From Mycobacterium sp. 1245111.1 (GTDB lineage Bacteria > Actinomycetota > Actinomycetes > Mycobacteriales > Mycobacteriaceae): a DNA stretch of 63,022 nucleotides. The stretch is taken from the NCBI RefSeq assembly GCF_001673405.1, contig NZ_LZLV01000042.1, forward strand, positions 1-63,022. Direction: 5' to 3'. A model generated the notes under the pieces. The model did not search any database. It was given only the letters and a program-made list of their open reading frames with translations, and was not told the origin of the DNA. The position numbers were made by a program, and so were the translations under genes. Shown here in pieces: positions 25,576-36,312 of the stretch (its first letter is position 1; each line of letters opens with the position of its first letter).

Positions 25576-26579
25576 TGCGCTCCCACCAGGTCGAGACGAT
25601 GCGACGGCCCGCCCAGCAGTCGGGTCAGGTCCTTGATCATCGAGTAATAGCGGTGCATCGGATAGGTGATGTCCATGCCCATCCCGCCGTGCAGATGGTG
25701 GCAGATCTGCATCACCCGCGGCGCCTGCGAGGTGATCCAGTAGCCGAGCACATCCAGATCGTTGTCAGCGTCTCGACCATCGCTCAGACGCCAGATCACC
25801 GAGGTCGACACCAAATCGATGGTCCGCGAAGCGATGTAGACCTCAGCGAGTTGAGCCGCGACGGTCTGGAAGGTCGACAGTGGCTTGCCGAACTGTTGCC
25901 GGTTGGCCACGTAGTCGGCGGTCAGCCGCAATGCCCCGGCGACCAGACCAGAGGTGTACGAGCCGATCGCCGCCAGCGCCAGCTGATTCACGCGCGGCGC
26001 CGTCGCGCCGGCAAGCACATCGTCATCGGCCACCACGACGTCGGAGAACGTGACCACGTATTCGTCGGCCCCGCTGGACGTCGGCGTCTTCGAGATCTGC
26101 ACCCCGTCCGCCTTGGGCGAGACGACGACCACCGCATTGTCGGCGGTGACGAGCATCCACTCGGCGGCTTCGGCATACCCGACACCGACTTTGGTGCCCG
26201 ACAGCCGACCGTTTGCGAAGGCCGTCCCCGGCCGGTCCGGCAGCGCGGTACCGGGCTCGTTGAGCGCTGCGGTGAGCACCGAGCCCTTGGCGACGCCGGC
26301 CAGGTAGCGGTCTTGTTGTGCATCAGAAGCCAAGTCCAGCAACGCAATCGTGCCTAAACCGAGCGCGGACAGCGCGGGACTAATCAGGCCGTGTCGACCG
26401 ATCTCGGTCAGTGCCGTGGTCACCTCCGGCAGGCCGACGCCGTCACCGCCAATCCGCTCGGGTACGGCCAACGCAGTCACGCCGCCCGAGACCAGCGCCT
26501 CCCACGAGTTATCCCGGTCGAGCACCGATGTGACGACATCGGCGACCGCTTGCTGCTCGGGATCTGGCGCGAAATCCAT
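25560..26579 (-). CDS. fadE28: Acyl-CoA dehydrogenase FadE28 (ChsE1)
   Basis: A 339-residue acyl-CoA dehydrogenase, the same length as Rv3544c, with DFAPDPEQQAVADVV at the start and the C-terminal HHLHGGMGMDITYPMHRYY segment. It is the partner subunit of FadE29. The ATG at 26579 overlaps the cyp125 stop (TGATG); longer versions of the frame lie antisense or inside cyp125. Confidence 0.95.
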   Translation of the reverse strand: MDFAPDPEQQAVADVVTSVLDRDNSWEALVSGGVTALAVPERIGGDGVGLPEVTTALTEIGRHGLISPALSALGLGTIALLDLASDAQQDRYLAGVAKGSVLTAALNEPGTALPDRPGTAFANGRLSGTKVGVGYAEAAEWMLVTADNAVVVVSPKADGVQISKTPTSSGADEYVVTFSDVVVADDDVLAGATAPRVNQLALAAIGSYTSGLVAGALRLTADYVANRQQFGKPLSTFQTVAAQLAEVYIASRTIDLVSTSVIWRLSDGRDADNDLDVLGYWITSQAPRVMQICHHLHGGMGMDITYPMHRYYSMIKDLTRLLGGPSHRLDLVGAQCSST

Positions 26580-27829
26580 CAGTTCGCGACCGCGCTCTTG
26601 CCGGAGTAGTCGACCTGCCAGTGCTTGATGCCGTTGAGCCAGCCCGACCGCAGCCGCTCGGGCTCGCCGATCGGCTTGAGGTCTGGCATGTGGTCGGCGA
26701 CCGCGTTGAAGATCAGGTTGATCGTCATCCGGGCCAGGTTTGCGCCGATGCAGTAGTGCGCACCGGTGCCTCCGAACCCCACGTGCGGGTTCGGGTCGCG
26801 CAGGATGTTGAAGGTGTGCGGGTCGTCGAAGACCTCGTCGTCGAAGTTGGCCGAACGGTAGGACATCACCAACCGCTGACCCTTCTTGATCGAGACGCCG
26901 CCCAACTCGAGGTCTTCGTTGGCGGTGCGCTGGAAGGCCGACACCGGCGTGGCCCACCGGACGATCTCGTCGGCGGCGGTCGCCGGGCGCTCCTTCTTGA
27001 ACAGCTCCCACTGGTCGGGGTTGTCCGCGAACGCGATCATCCCGTGGGTGATCGAGTTACGGGTGGTCTCGTTGCCGGCTACCGCGAGCATCACCACGAA
27101 GAAACCGAACTCGTCGTCGGAGAGCTTCTCGCCGTCGATGTCGGCCTGGATCAAGGTGGTGACGATGTCGTCGGTCGGGTTCTCGTTACGCTCGGCGGCC
27201 ATCGTCATCGCGTACATGATCAGTTCCATCGACGACTGCGCCGGGTCGACGTCGGCGTACTCGGGGTCGGTGCCACCGGTCATCTCGTTCGACCAACGGA
27301 ACAGCTTGTCGCGGTCGTCCTGCGGCACACCCAGCAGACCGGCAATGGCCTGCAGCGGAAGCTCACATGACACCTGTTCGACGAAGTCACCGCCGCCGGC
27401 AGCCGCCGCGGACTTGGCGATGTTCTGCGCACGCTGGGCGAGTTCTTCCTCCAGTCGGCCGATGGCGCGCGGAGTGAAGCCACGGGAAATGATCTTGCGC
27501 AGCCGGGTGTGATGCGGAGCGTCCATGTTGAGCATGACGCTGCGCTGCAACTCCACCTGCTCACGCTTCATCTCCGGTGGCCAGACCGGGATCGCGCCGT
27601 TCTGCCAGCTGGAGAAGACGTCGCTGCGGCGCGAGACTTCCTTGACGTCGGCATGCTTGGTGACGAGCCAGTAGCCGTGGTCCTCGAAGCCGCCGCAGCC
27701 CTCGGGCACGTCGACCCAATGGATCGGCTCCGACTTGCGAAGTTCGGCGAGTTCGTCCACCGGAAGTCCGGCCAGGTTGATGTCCGGATCGAGGAAGTCG
27801 AAGTCGGCCGGAATGTTGAGCGGTGCCAT
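26579..27829 (-). CDS. cyp125: Steroid C26/27-monooxygenase CYP125
   Basis: A 416-residue cytochrome P450. The I-helix is VMLAVAGNETTRNS, the K-helix ExxR is ADEIVRWATP, and the haem-ligand loop is GFGGTGAHYCIGANLARM. It oxidises the terminal carbon of cholesterol or cholestenone to start side-chain degradation. The ATG at 27829 has GGAG upstream and gives the N-terminus MAPLNIPADFDF; the longer open frame would run through the operator. It heads the six-gene operon cyp125-fadE28-fadE29-chsH2-chsH1-ltp2, with a KstR-type operator 17 bp upstream of the start. Confidence 0.97.
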   Translation of the reverse strand: MAPLNIPADFDFLDPDINLAGLPVDELAELRKSEPIHWVDVPEGCGGFEDHGYWLVTKHADVKEVSRRSDVFSSWQNGAIPVWPPEMKREQVELQRSVMLNMDAPHHTRLRKIISRGFTPRAIGRLEEELAQRAQNIAKSAAAAGGGDFVEQVSCELPLQAIAGLLGVPQDDRDKLFRWSNEMTGGTDPEYADVDPAQSSMELIMYAMTMAAERNENPTDDIVTTLIQADIDGEKLSDDEFGFFVVMLAVAGNETTRNSITHGMIAFADNPDQWELFKKERPATAADEIVRWATPVSAFQRTANEDLELGGVSIKKGQRLVMSYRSANFDDEVFDDPHTFNILRDPNPHVGFGGTGAHYCIGANLARMTINLIFNAVADHMPDLKPIGEPERLRSGWLNGIKHWQVDYSGKSAVAN

Positions 27830-27845
27830 AAGAGATTCTCCTGAA

Positions 27846-27861
27846 CTACAACGTGTTCTAG
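27846..27861 (-). promoter_or_regulatory. KstR-type operator of the cyp125 operon
   Basis: CTACAACGTGTTCTAG on the + strand (CTAGAACACGTTGTAG towards cyp125), one mismatch from a perfect palindrome. It is followed towards cyp125 by TAGTTC and a leader with GGAG. It lies 80 bp from the fadA5 operator, centre to centre. Confidence 0.88.
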
Positions 27862-27925
27862 TGCCAGTAAAACATGCTCTCGCCGCAGACCAAAAGGTGC
27901 GCACGCATCGTCGCTTGTCAGGGTA

Positions 27926-29114
<1,189 letters not shown>

Positions 29115-29116
29115 CG

Positions 29117-30406
<1,290 letters not shown>

Positions 30407-30446
30407 CCAGAGTCGTGTTTTAGCCTAAATCGCGAGATCGTTCGGA

Positions 30447-30458
30447 TAGATTGCCCGC
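30447..30458 (+). promoter_or_regulatory. Leaderless promoter of the histidine phosphatase gene
   Basis: TAGATT (30447-30452) matches TANNNT and is followed by exactly 6 nt (GCCCGC) before the GTG at 30459. There is no ribosome-binding site and no KstR or KstR2 site nearby. Confidence 0.6.
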
Positions 30459-31448
30459 GTGGGGAGCAACCGGTTCGTGCGTGTGTTCGTCGTCGGCCTG
30501 CTGTCGACCGGTCTGATGGCCATGGCCTCTGCCCTGGCCTGGGCCGACGACGGGACGGTCATCATCGACTTCGTCCGGCACGCGGAGTCGATCGACAACG
30601 CCGCGGGCATCATCGACACCAACCCTCCTGGGACGCCGCTCGATTCGGTCGGGATCGAGCAAGCGAATACCGTTGCCAATGCGATCTACGACGAGTACGG
30701 CAACAACATCGCCGAACTCGCCGCGTCTCAGGAGACCAGGGCCCAAGAGACCGCGGCGCCATTGGCCGACCTCCTCGCTCAACACGGCGACCACCTCGCC
30801 ATCGATATCCTGCCCGGGCTCAACGAGATTCCGGCCGGCGCTCTCGAGGGCAGCCCGACCAACAGCCTCGAAGGACTCCTGTACCTAGTGGGCCCTCTCT
30901 CCTGGGTGATGGGGTTCCCCTTGATGCCCGACCTCGGCGACCCCAGCTTCAACGGCGTGTTGTTTGACCAAACCTTCGGCGACGCCGTGCAGACGATCTA
31001 CGACAACACCGGGACGGTAGCCAGCGGTACGCCGGCGGACGTCGCGTTCTCCAGCGCAGGCTCGATCGCCGTCTGGACCATGATGAACGTCAACAACCCG
31101 GACTTCTCGGTCCTGCTGCACGAAATCGCAACGACCGGCGGCTTTCTGCCCAACACCGGCCAGGTCGTCATCGAAGGCCAACCCGGAGACTGGACGCTGG
31201 TCAGCTACGACGGCGTGGCCGTGCCGGCCGATCCCGGTTTGGGCACAGAGCTTTTCGTCGACTTCCGCAACCTGATCGAGGCACCACAGTTCGCCGGCTA
31301 CGACATCTACGAGGCGCTGCTCACCGGCAACACCGCGACAATCGATAGCGCGATTCAGACCGGCCTCACCCAAGTCGACACGGCGCTGAGTCAATTCCCG
31401 GTCGAGGTGTTCGATCAGATCGTCACGGCGCTGGGTGGTTCGCTTTAA
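30459..31448 (+). CDS. Secreted histidine phosphatase-like protein
   Basis: A 329-residue protein with a signal peptide (FVVGLLSTGLMAMASALAWA, cleavage before DDGTV). The phosphatase RHG-type motif is IIDFVRHAESIDN, right after the signal, and a second conserved region is SQETRAQETAAPLAD. The long C-terminal half is acidic and hydrophobic (PGLGTELFVDFRNLIEAPQ), unlike compact phosphoglycerate mutases, and resembles other mycobacterial exported phosphatase-like proteins. It is probably exported to the cell envelope; the substrate is unknown. Its 3' end overlaps the convergent metallo-beta-lactamase gene by 26 bp. Confidence 0.75.
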   Translation: MGSNRFVRVFVVGLLSTGLMAMASALAWADDGTVIIDFVRHAESIDNAAGIIDTNPPGTPLDSVGIEQANTVANAIYDEYGNNIAELAASQETRAQETAAPLADLLAQHGDHLAIDILPGLNEIPAGALEGSPTNSLEGLLYLVGPLSWVMGFPLMPDLGDPSFNGVLFDQTFGDAVQTIYDNTGTVASGTPADVAFSSAGSIAVWTMMNVNNPDFSVLLHEIATTGGFLPNTGQVVIEGQPGDWTLVSYDGVAVPADPGLGTELFVDFRNLIEAPQFAGYDIYEALLTGNTATIDSAIQTGLTQVDTALSQFPVEVFDQIVTALGGSL

Positions 31449-32133
31449 GCCAATCCTGTTGTCGGCGGATGAATTCCGCGCTGACGACGCTGCCGTGCCC
31501 GGGTACGTAGATGGCTTCTGGCCCGCCGATCGCCAGCAGGATGTCGAGGGTGTGCGGCCAGGCCGCGACATCGGAGTCGGCATCGATCGCCGGGTCGCCG
31601 GACTCTTCGAGAAGATCGCCGGTAAAGACGACGGCCCGTTCACCTTTCACCCCTGGCACCAGCACGATGAGGTCGGCGTCGGTATGACCCCGTCCGGGCC
31701 GGGCGATGGTCACCTGGCGGTTGCCGAGATCGATCACCGCGTCGTCCACGGCGTGCTGAGGCGCCTGCAGCGCGGCGATCGCACAGTAGACCTCCGCTTC
31801 GTTGGCCCCATAACTCAACGCGTCGTCCCGAAGTTGGTCGGTGTCGGCCGTGAGGCAGTCCATCACCTCTGGCGCACAGTATCTTTCGGCATCGGAGAAC
31901 AATCCCGAACCCAGGACGTGGTCGAAGTGCTTGTGAGTCAACATCACGTGGGTCACGTCGCGGCCGGCGATCTCGCGCACATCGTCACGGAGCGCCTTCG
32001 CTTCCGTGAGCGTCGTGCCGGTGTCCACGAGCAGCGCGCCTGCACTGCCCTGCACTAGGCCGACCGTCACATCGAGGAACGGCAGACGGCAGCGAAGCAC
32101 GCTGTCGGTCAAGGACTCCCAGTCGAAGTGCAT
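31423..32133 (-). CDS. Metallo-beta-lactamase-fold hydrolase
   Basis: A 236-residue MBL-fold protein. The metal-binding motif is MLTHKHFDHVLGS (H-x-H-x-D-H), followed by GRGHTDADLIV, VVFTGDLLEESGDP and YVPGHGSV, all typical of glyoxalase-II-like or thioesterase-like MBL enzymes. The ATG at 32133 (MHFDWES) is preceded by the end of the SDR gene 11 nt upstream, so it is probably the last gene of the SDR unit. In the sterol context a CoA or glutathione-type thioester hydrolase is plausible but not shown. Confidence 0.8.
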   Translation of the reverse strand: MHFDWESLTDSVLRCRLPFLDVTVGLVQGSAGALLVDTGTTLTEAKALRDDVREIAGRDVTHVMLTHKHFDHVLGSGLFSDAERYCAPEVMDCLTADTDQLRDDALSYGANEAEVYCAIAALQAPQHAVDDAVIDLGNRQVTIARPGRGHTDADLIVLVPGVKGERAVVFTGDLLEESGDPAIDADSDVAAWPHTLDILLAIGGPEAIYVPGHGSVVSAEFIRRQQDWLKANHPAP

Positions 32134-32144
32134 TCGATCCGAGA

Positions 32145-33059
32145 TCAGGCCCCGTATACCGGAACCGGCTTCCGCGACTTGGCCAGCAGGTCGGCGACCA
32201 CCGGTCCCAACTCCGCGGGATCCCAGCGGGCACCCTTGTCGATCTGCGGCCCGTGCGCCCAACCCTCGGCGACACGGATCTTGCCACCCTCGACCTCGAA
32301 AACCTGACCGGTGACGTCGCGAGATTCGTTGCTGCCCAACCACACCACCAACGGTGAGATGTTCTCCGGTGCCATCGCGTCGAAGTCGTCGTCCTGGGTG
32401 GACATCATGTCAGCGAACACCGTCTCGGTCATTCGGGTGCGGGCCGATGGCGCGATCGCGTTGACCGTGACGCCGTAGCGGCCCATCTCGGCGGCACCGA
32501 CCAGCGTCATCGCCGCGATGCCCGCCTTGGCCGCACTGTAGTTGCCCTGACCGACGCTGCCCTGCAGACCCGCGCCGGAGCTGGTGTTAATGATCCGCGC
32601 GTCAATCTCTTCGGGGGCTTTTCCTTCTTTGCTCAGCCCGCGCCAGTACGAGGCGGCATGTCGCATGGCACCGAAGTGACCCTTCAGGTGCACCGCGATG
32701 ACCGCGTCGAACTCTTCCTCGCTGGTGTTGGCCATCATCCGGTCGCGCACGATGCCGGCGTTGTTCACCAGGACATCGAGACCACCGAAGGTGTCGACCG
32801 CGGTCTGGATCAGAGCCGCGGCTTGATTCCAGTCGGCGATGTTGGAGCCGTTGGCGACGGCTTCGCCTCCGGCAGCGGTGATTTCGTCGACGACGCTCTG
32901 CGCAGCGCTGCCGCCGCCGGCCGGCGAGCCGTCCAGCCCGACGCCGATGTCGTTGACCACGACGCGGGCGCCCTCGGCCGCGAAAGCCAAGGCGTGAGCA
33001 CGGCCGATGCCGCCCCCCGCTCCGGTGACGATGACGACGCGGCCGTCGACTAATCCCAT
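32145..33059 (-). CDS. Short-chain dehydrogenase (Rv3548c homologue)
   Basis: A 304-residue SDR with the cofactor motif VTGAGGGIGRAHA, VVVNDIGVGLDGSPAG, LVNNAGIVRDRM and YSAAKAGIAAM. This matches the SDR domain of multifunctional beta-oxidation (17beta-HSD4-type) enzymes, which have the same VVVNDxG and NNAGIxRD signatures, so a 3-hydroxyacyl-CoA dehydrogenase role is likely. The ATG at 33059 has AAGGAG upstream. It lies 12 nt after the Rv3549c homologue in a unit controlled by the KstR2-type operator. Confidence 0.86.
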   Translation of the reverse strand: MGLVDGRVVIVTGAGGGIGRAHALAFAAEGARVVVNDIGVGLDGSPAGGGSAAQSVVDEITAAGGEAVANGSNIADWNQAAALIQTAVDTFGGLDVLVNNAGIVRDRMMANTSEEEFDAVIAVHLKGHFGAMRHAASYWRGLSKEGKAPEEIDARIINTSSGAGLQGSVGQGNYSAAKAGIAAMTLVGAAEMGRYGVTVNAIAPSARTRMTETVFADMMSTQDDDFDAMAPENISPLVVWLGSNESRDVTGQVFEVEGGKIRVAEGWAHGPQIDKGARWDPAELGPVVADLLAKSRKPVPVYGA

Positions 33060-33071
33060 GCTCGTGACTCC

Positions 33072-33857
33072 TTACTTGACCGAGGTCGCGTTGGTAGTGG
33101 CCAGATAGTGCGGCGGCTCGCCGCCGCCGTGCACCTCGAGCGAGGCGCCGCTGATATACGACGCCGCGTCCGAGGTGAGAAACGCTGCGGCCCAGCCGAC
33201 ATCGACGGGCGTCGCCAGCCGGCCGAGGGGGACGTTCTTCGAGATCGCGGCGATCGAGTCGGCGTCGCCGTAGAACAGTTCCGACTGCTCGGTCTCGACC
33301 ATCCCGACGACGCAGGCGTTCACCCGGACCTTCGGGCCCCACTCGACCGCGAGTGTCTGGGTCAGGCTTTCCAGGCCGGCCTTGGCCGCGCCGTAGGCGC
33401 CGGTGCCCGGTGACGGGCGTCGGCCGCTGAGGCTGCAGATGTTGACGATCGACCCGCCGCTCGACTGGTTCTGCATGACGTCGTTGGCGTGCTGAGAAAC
33501 CGACAGCGCACCGAGCAGGTTGAGTTCGATGATCTTGCGGTTGAATTTCGCGCTGGACTCCGCGGTCAAGACGAACGGCGAACCGCCGGCGTTGTTGACT
33601 ACCGAGTCGAGGCGGCCGTGCTTGTCGACGATGGCGTCGACCATCGCCTTGACCGCGTCGTCGTCGCGGATGTCGCAAGGGTGGAATTCGTAGGGCAGGC
33701 CGTCGACCTCACGCCGGGCACAGGTGACGACGGTGGCACCTTGCTCGGCGAAAACGCTGCTGATTCCGGCGCCTACCCCTCGAACGCCGCCGGTCACCAG
33801 CACGACCCGGCCGGTGAGCCCGAAGCTGAATGCGGGGCCTCCGTCGGCGTGAGTCAC
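33072..33857 (-). CDS. Short-chain dehydrogenase (Rv3549c homologue)
   Basis: A 261-residue SDR with VTGGVRGVGAGIS, NNAGG and YGAAKAGLESL. The start was moved to GTG at 33857. The longer open frame (ATG at 33914) would be read through the KstR2-type operator and adds residues absent from the family. TACGCT (TANNNT) lies exactly 6 nt before this GTG, so it is probably leaderless. It is divergent from echA20 and probably acts in the ring C/D pathway. The substrate is not deducible. Confidence 0.84.
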   Translation of the reverse strand: MTHADGGPAFSFGLTGRVVLVTGGVRGVGAGISSVFAEQGATVVTCARREVDGLPYEFHPCDIRDDDAVKAMVDAIVDKHGRLDSVVNNAGGSPFVLTAESSAKFNRKIIELNLLGALSVSQHANDVMQNQSSGGSIVNICSLSGRRPSPGTGAYGAAKAGLESLTQTLAVEWGPKVRVNACVVGMVETEQSELFYGDADSIAAISKNVPLGRLATPVDVGWAAAFLTSDAASYISGASLEVHGGGEPPHYLATTNATSVK

Positions 33858-33887
33858 TGTGCTAGCGTACCAAGCAAGTGCTTGCTT
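33858..33887. promoter_or_regulatory. KstR2-type operator between the Rv3549c homologue and echA20
   Basis: AAGCAAGTGCTTGCTT (33872-33887) is a 16-bp palindrome with 7-nt arms that contains the KstR2 consensus AnCAAGnnCTTGnT. Towards the SDR gene, TACGCT is followed by 6 nt and then GTG. Towards echA20 there is a 48-nt leader with a GAGGA ribosome-binding site. Confidence 0.88.
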
Positions 33888-33935
33888 AGGTAAATCGTCC
33901 CCCGTCGCCCCCAAAGGAAGTGGTCGAGGATCTCG

Positions 33936-34691
33936 ATGACAATCACGTCACGCACCGTCGAACCGGGGATAGTCGCGGTCACCGTGGACTTCCCTCCCGT
34001 CAACGCCATCCCGTCACGCGGGTGGTTCGAGCTCGGCGAGGTTCTGACCGCCGCCGGCGATGACCCGACGACCCACGCGGTAATCCTGCGCGCCGAGGGC
34101 CGCGGCTTCAACGCCGGAGTGGACATCAAAGAGATGCAGCGCACCGAGGGCTTCACCGCGCTGATCGACGCCAACCGGGGCTGTTTCGCCGCCTTCCGCG
34201 CGGTCTACGAGTGCGCGGTTCCGGTGATCGCCGCGGTCAACGGCTTCTGCGTCGGAGGCGGCATCGGATTGGTCGGCAACGCCGACGTGATCGTGGCTTC
34301 CGACGACGCGACGTTCGGTCTGCCCGAGGTCGAGCGCGGCGCGCTGGGCGCGGCGACCCATCTCTCGCGCCTGGTGCCGCAGCACATGATGCGGCGGCTG
34401 TTCTTCACCGCGGCCACCGTCGACGCCGCTACCCTGCACCACTTCGGCTCGGTGCACGAGGTGGTGCCCCGCGACGAGCTTGACGAGGCCGCGCTGCGGG
34501 TCGCCCGCGACATCGCCGCCAAGGACACCCGGGTGATTCGCGCGGCCAAGGAAGCGCTGAACCTGATCGACGTACAGCGGGTCAACTCCAGTTACCGCAT
34601 GGAGCAAGGCTTTACCTTCGAACTCAACCTCGCTGGGGTGGCTGACGAGCACCGCGACGCGTTCGCCGGAACGGACAAGGGCAAGAAGTGA
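33936..34691 (+). CDS. echA20: Enoyl-CoA hydratase/isomerase-family EchA20
   Basis: A 251-residue crotonase-fold protein. The oxyanion-hole segments are GFNAGVDIKEM and CVGGGIGLVGNADVIVAS. In M. tuberculosis EchA20 opens ring D of the HIP-derived CoA intermediate by C-C hydrolysis. It is the first gene of echA20-ipdA-ipdB-ipdC, all four coupled by GTGA or ATGA overlaps. The ATG at 33936 has GAGGA upstream and the KstR2-type operator 48 bp before it. Confidence 0.93.
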   Translation: MTITSRTVEPGIVAVTVDFPPVNAIPSRGWFELGEVLTAAGDDPTTHAVILRAEGRGFNAGVDIKEMQRTEGFTALIDANRGCFAAFRAVYECAVPVIAAVNGFCVGGGIGLVGNADVIVASDDATFGLPEVERGALGAATHLSRLVPQHMMRRLFFTAATVDAATLHHFGSVHEVVPRDELDEAALRVARDIAAKDTRVIRAAKEALNLIDVQRVNSSYRMEQGFTFELNLAGVADEHRDAFAGTDKGKK

Positions 34692-35572
34692 GCAACAAGG
34701 TCATTTCTCTGGACGACGCCGTCGCGCAGGTGCGCAGCGGCATGACCATCGGGATCGGCGGCTGGGGCTCGCGGCGCAAGCCGATGGCGTTCATCCGGGC
34801 CCTATTGCGCACGAACGCCAAGGATCTGACCGTGGTGACCTACGGCGGACCGGACCTCGGGCTGCTCTGCTCGGCGGGCAAGGTCAAGCGGGCCTACTAC
34901 GGTTTCGTCTCGCTGGACTCGCCGCCGTTCTACGACCCCTGGTTCGCCAAAGTCCGCAGCAACGGCGCGATCGAGGCTCGCGAGATGGACGAAGGCATGC
35001 TGCGGTGCGGTCTGCAGGCCGCCGCACAACGGTTGCCGTTCTTGCCAATTCGCGCTGGGCTTGGCAGCTCGGTGCTGGATTTCTGGGAGGGTGAGCTGAA
35101 GACGGTCACCAGCCCCTACCCGGCACCCGGCGGTGGACACGAGACTCTGCTCGCGATGCCGGCGCTCAACCTCGACGCCGCGTTCGTACATCTCAACCTG
35201 GGCGACCAACGGGGCAATGCCGCCTACACCGGCATCGACCCGTACTTCGACGATCTGTTCCTGATGGCCGCCGAACGACGCTACCTGTCGGTGGAGCGGA
35301 TCGTGTCCACCGACGAATTGGTCAAAGCCGTTCCACCACAGGCATTGTTGGTCAACCGGATGATGGTCGACGGAGTGGTCGAGGCACCCGGCGGCTCTCA
35401 CTTCACCACTGCGGCACCGGACTACGGCCGCGACGAGAAGTTCCAGCGGCACTACGCCGAGGCCGCCAGCACCGACGAGGGTTGGCAGGCGTTCGTGCAG
35501 ACCTACCTGTCCGGCGGTGAGGCCGAATACCAAGCGGCCGTGCGCAAATTCGCTGAGGAGGCGTCACAGTGA
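34688..35572 (+). CDS. ipdA: IpdA, alpha subunit of the COCHEA-CoA hydrolase
   Basis: A 294-residue type I CoA-transferase-fold protein (MTIGIGGWGSRRKPMAFIRAL, then YGGPDLGLL and GLGSSVLDF). IpdAB lacks transferase activity and instead hydrolyses a C-C bond to open ring C. The GTG start at 34688 overlaps the echA20 stop. It overlaps ipdB by 4 nt, in keeping with a two-subunit enzyme. Confidence 0.94.
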   Translation: MSNKVISLDDAVAQVRSGMTIGIGGWGSRRKPMAFIRALLRTNAKDLTVVTYGGPDLGLLCSAGKVKRAYYGFVSLDSPPFYDPWFAKVRSNGAIEAREMDEGMLRCGLQAAAQRLPFLPIRAGLGSSVLDFWEGELKTVTSPYPAPGGGHETLLAMPALNLDAAFVHLNLGDQRGNAAYTGIDPYFDDLFLMAAERRYLSVERIVSTDELVKAVPPQALLVNRMMVDGVVEAPGGSHFTTAAPDYGRDEKFQRHYAEAASTDEGWQAFVQTYLSGGEAEYQAAVRKFAEEASQ

Positions 35573-36312
35573 GCACTCGTGCCGAAGTGTGCGCGGTCGC
35601 GTGTGCCGACCTGTTCCGCGACGCCGGCGAGATCATGGTCAGCCCGATGACGAACATGGCGTCGGTGGGAGCGCGACTGGCCCGGCTGACCTTCTCCCCC
35701 GACATTTTGCTGACCGATGGCGAGGCGCAGTTGCTCGCCGACACGCCGTCGCTGGGCAAGACCGGCCCGGTCGAAGGCTGGATGCCGTTCGGCCGCGTGT
35801 TCGAGACGCTGGCCTGGGGTCGGCGGCATGTGGTGATGGGCGCCAATCAGGTTGACCGCCACGGCAATCAGAACATCTCCGCGTTCGGGCCGTTGCAGCA
35901 GCCCAAGAGGCAGATGTTCGGCGTCCGCGGCGCACCGGGCAACGCCATCAACCACGCGACCAGCTACTGGGTGGGGAACCACTCCAAGCGAGTATTCTGC
36001 GACGCAGTCGACGTGGTGTGTGGCATCGGCTGGGACAACGTCGACAGCACCAACCCGGCATTCCGGTTCGCCAACACCTACCGCGTGGTGTCCAACCTCG
36101 GCGTGTTCGACTTCGGCGGCCCAGACCGCACGATGCGCGCGCTGTCGCTGCACCCCGGCGTCACCGCCGACGAGGTCCGGGAGAATACGTCGTTCGAGAT
36201 CCACGGTCTCGACGACGCCGACGAGTCCCGGCTGCCGACCGACGACGAGCTGCGGCTCATCCGCGAGGCCATCGACCCGAAGGCATTGCGGGACAGGGAA
36301 ATCAGGTCATGA
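35569..36312 (+). CDS. ipdB: IpdB, beta subunit of the COCHEA-CoA hydrolase
   Basis: A 247-residue CoA-transferase-fold protein of the beta type, close to the 250 residues of Rv3552. Segments MVSPMTNMASVGARLARLTF, EGWMPFGRVFETLAWGRRHVVMGANQVDRHGNQN and GAPGNAINHATSYWVGNHS are family landmarks. The GTG start overlaps ipdA (GTGA), and the stop overlaps ipdC (ATGA). Confidence 0.94.
   Translation: MSTRAEVCAVACADLFRDAGEIMVSPMTNMASVGARLARLTFSPDILLTDGEAQLLADTPSLGKTGPVEGWMPFGRVFETLAWGRRHVVMGANQVDRHGNQNISAFGPLQQPKRQMFGVRGAPGNAINHATSYWVGNHSKRVFCDAVDVVCGIGWDNVDSTNPAFRFANTYRVVSNLGVFDFGGPDRTMRALSLHPGVTADEVRENTSFEIHGLDDADESRLPTDDELRLIREAIDPKALRDREIRS

Noticed and set aside
32602..33678. Arg-rich 358-codon frame across the two SDR genes
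   Set aside because: It is a shadow frame with unnatural composition; both SDR frames have complete family motifs.
33858..33914. Upstream ATG (33914) of the Rv3549c homologue
   Set aside because: It would place the KstR2-type operator inside the coding region; the GTG at 33857 has the leaderless promoter geometry and gives the family length.
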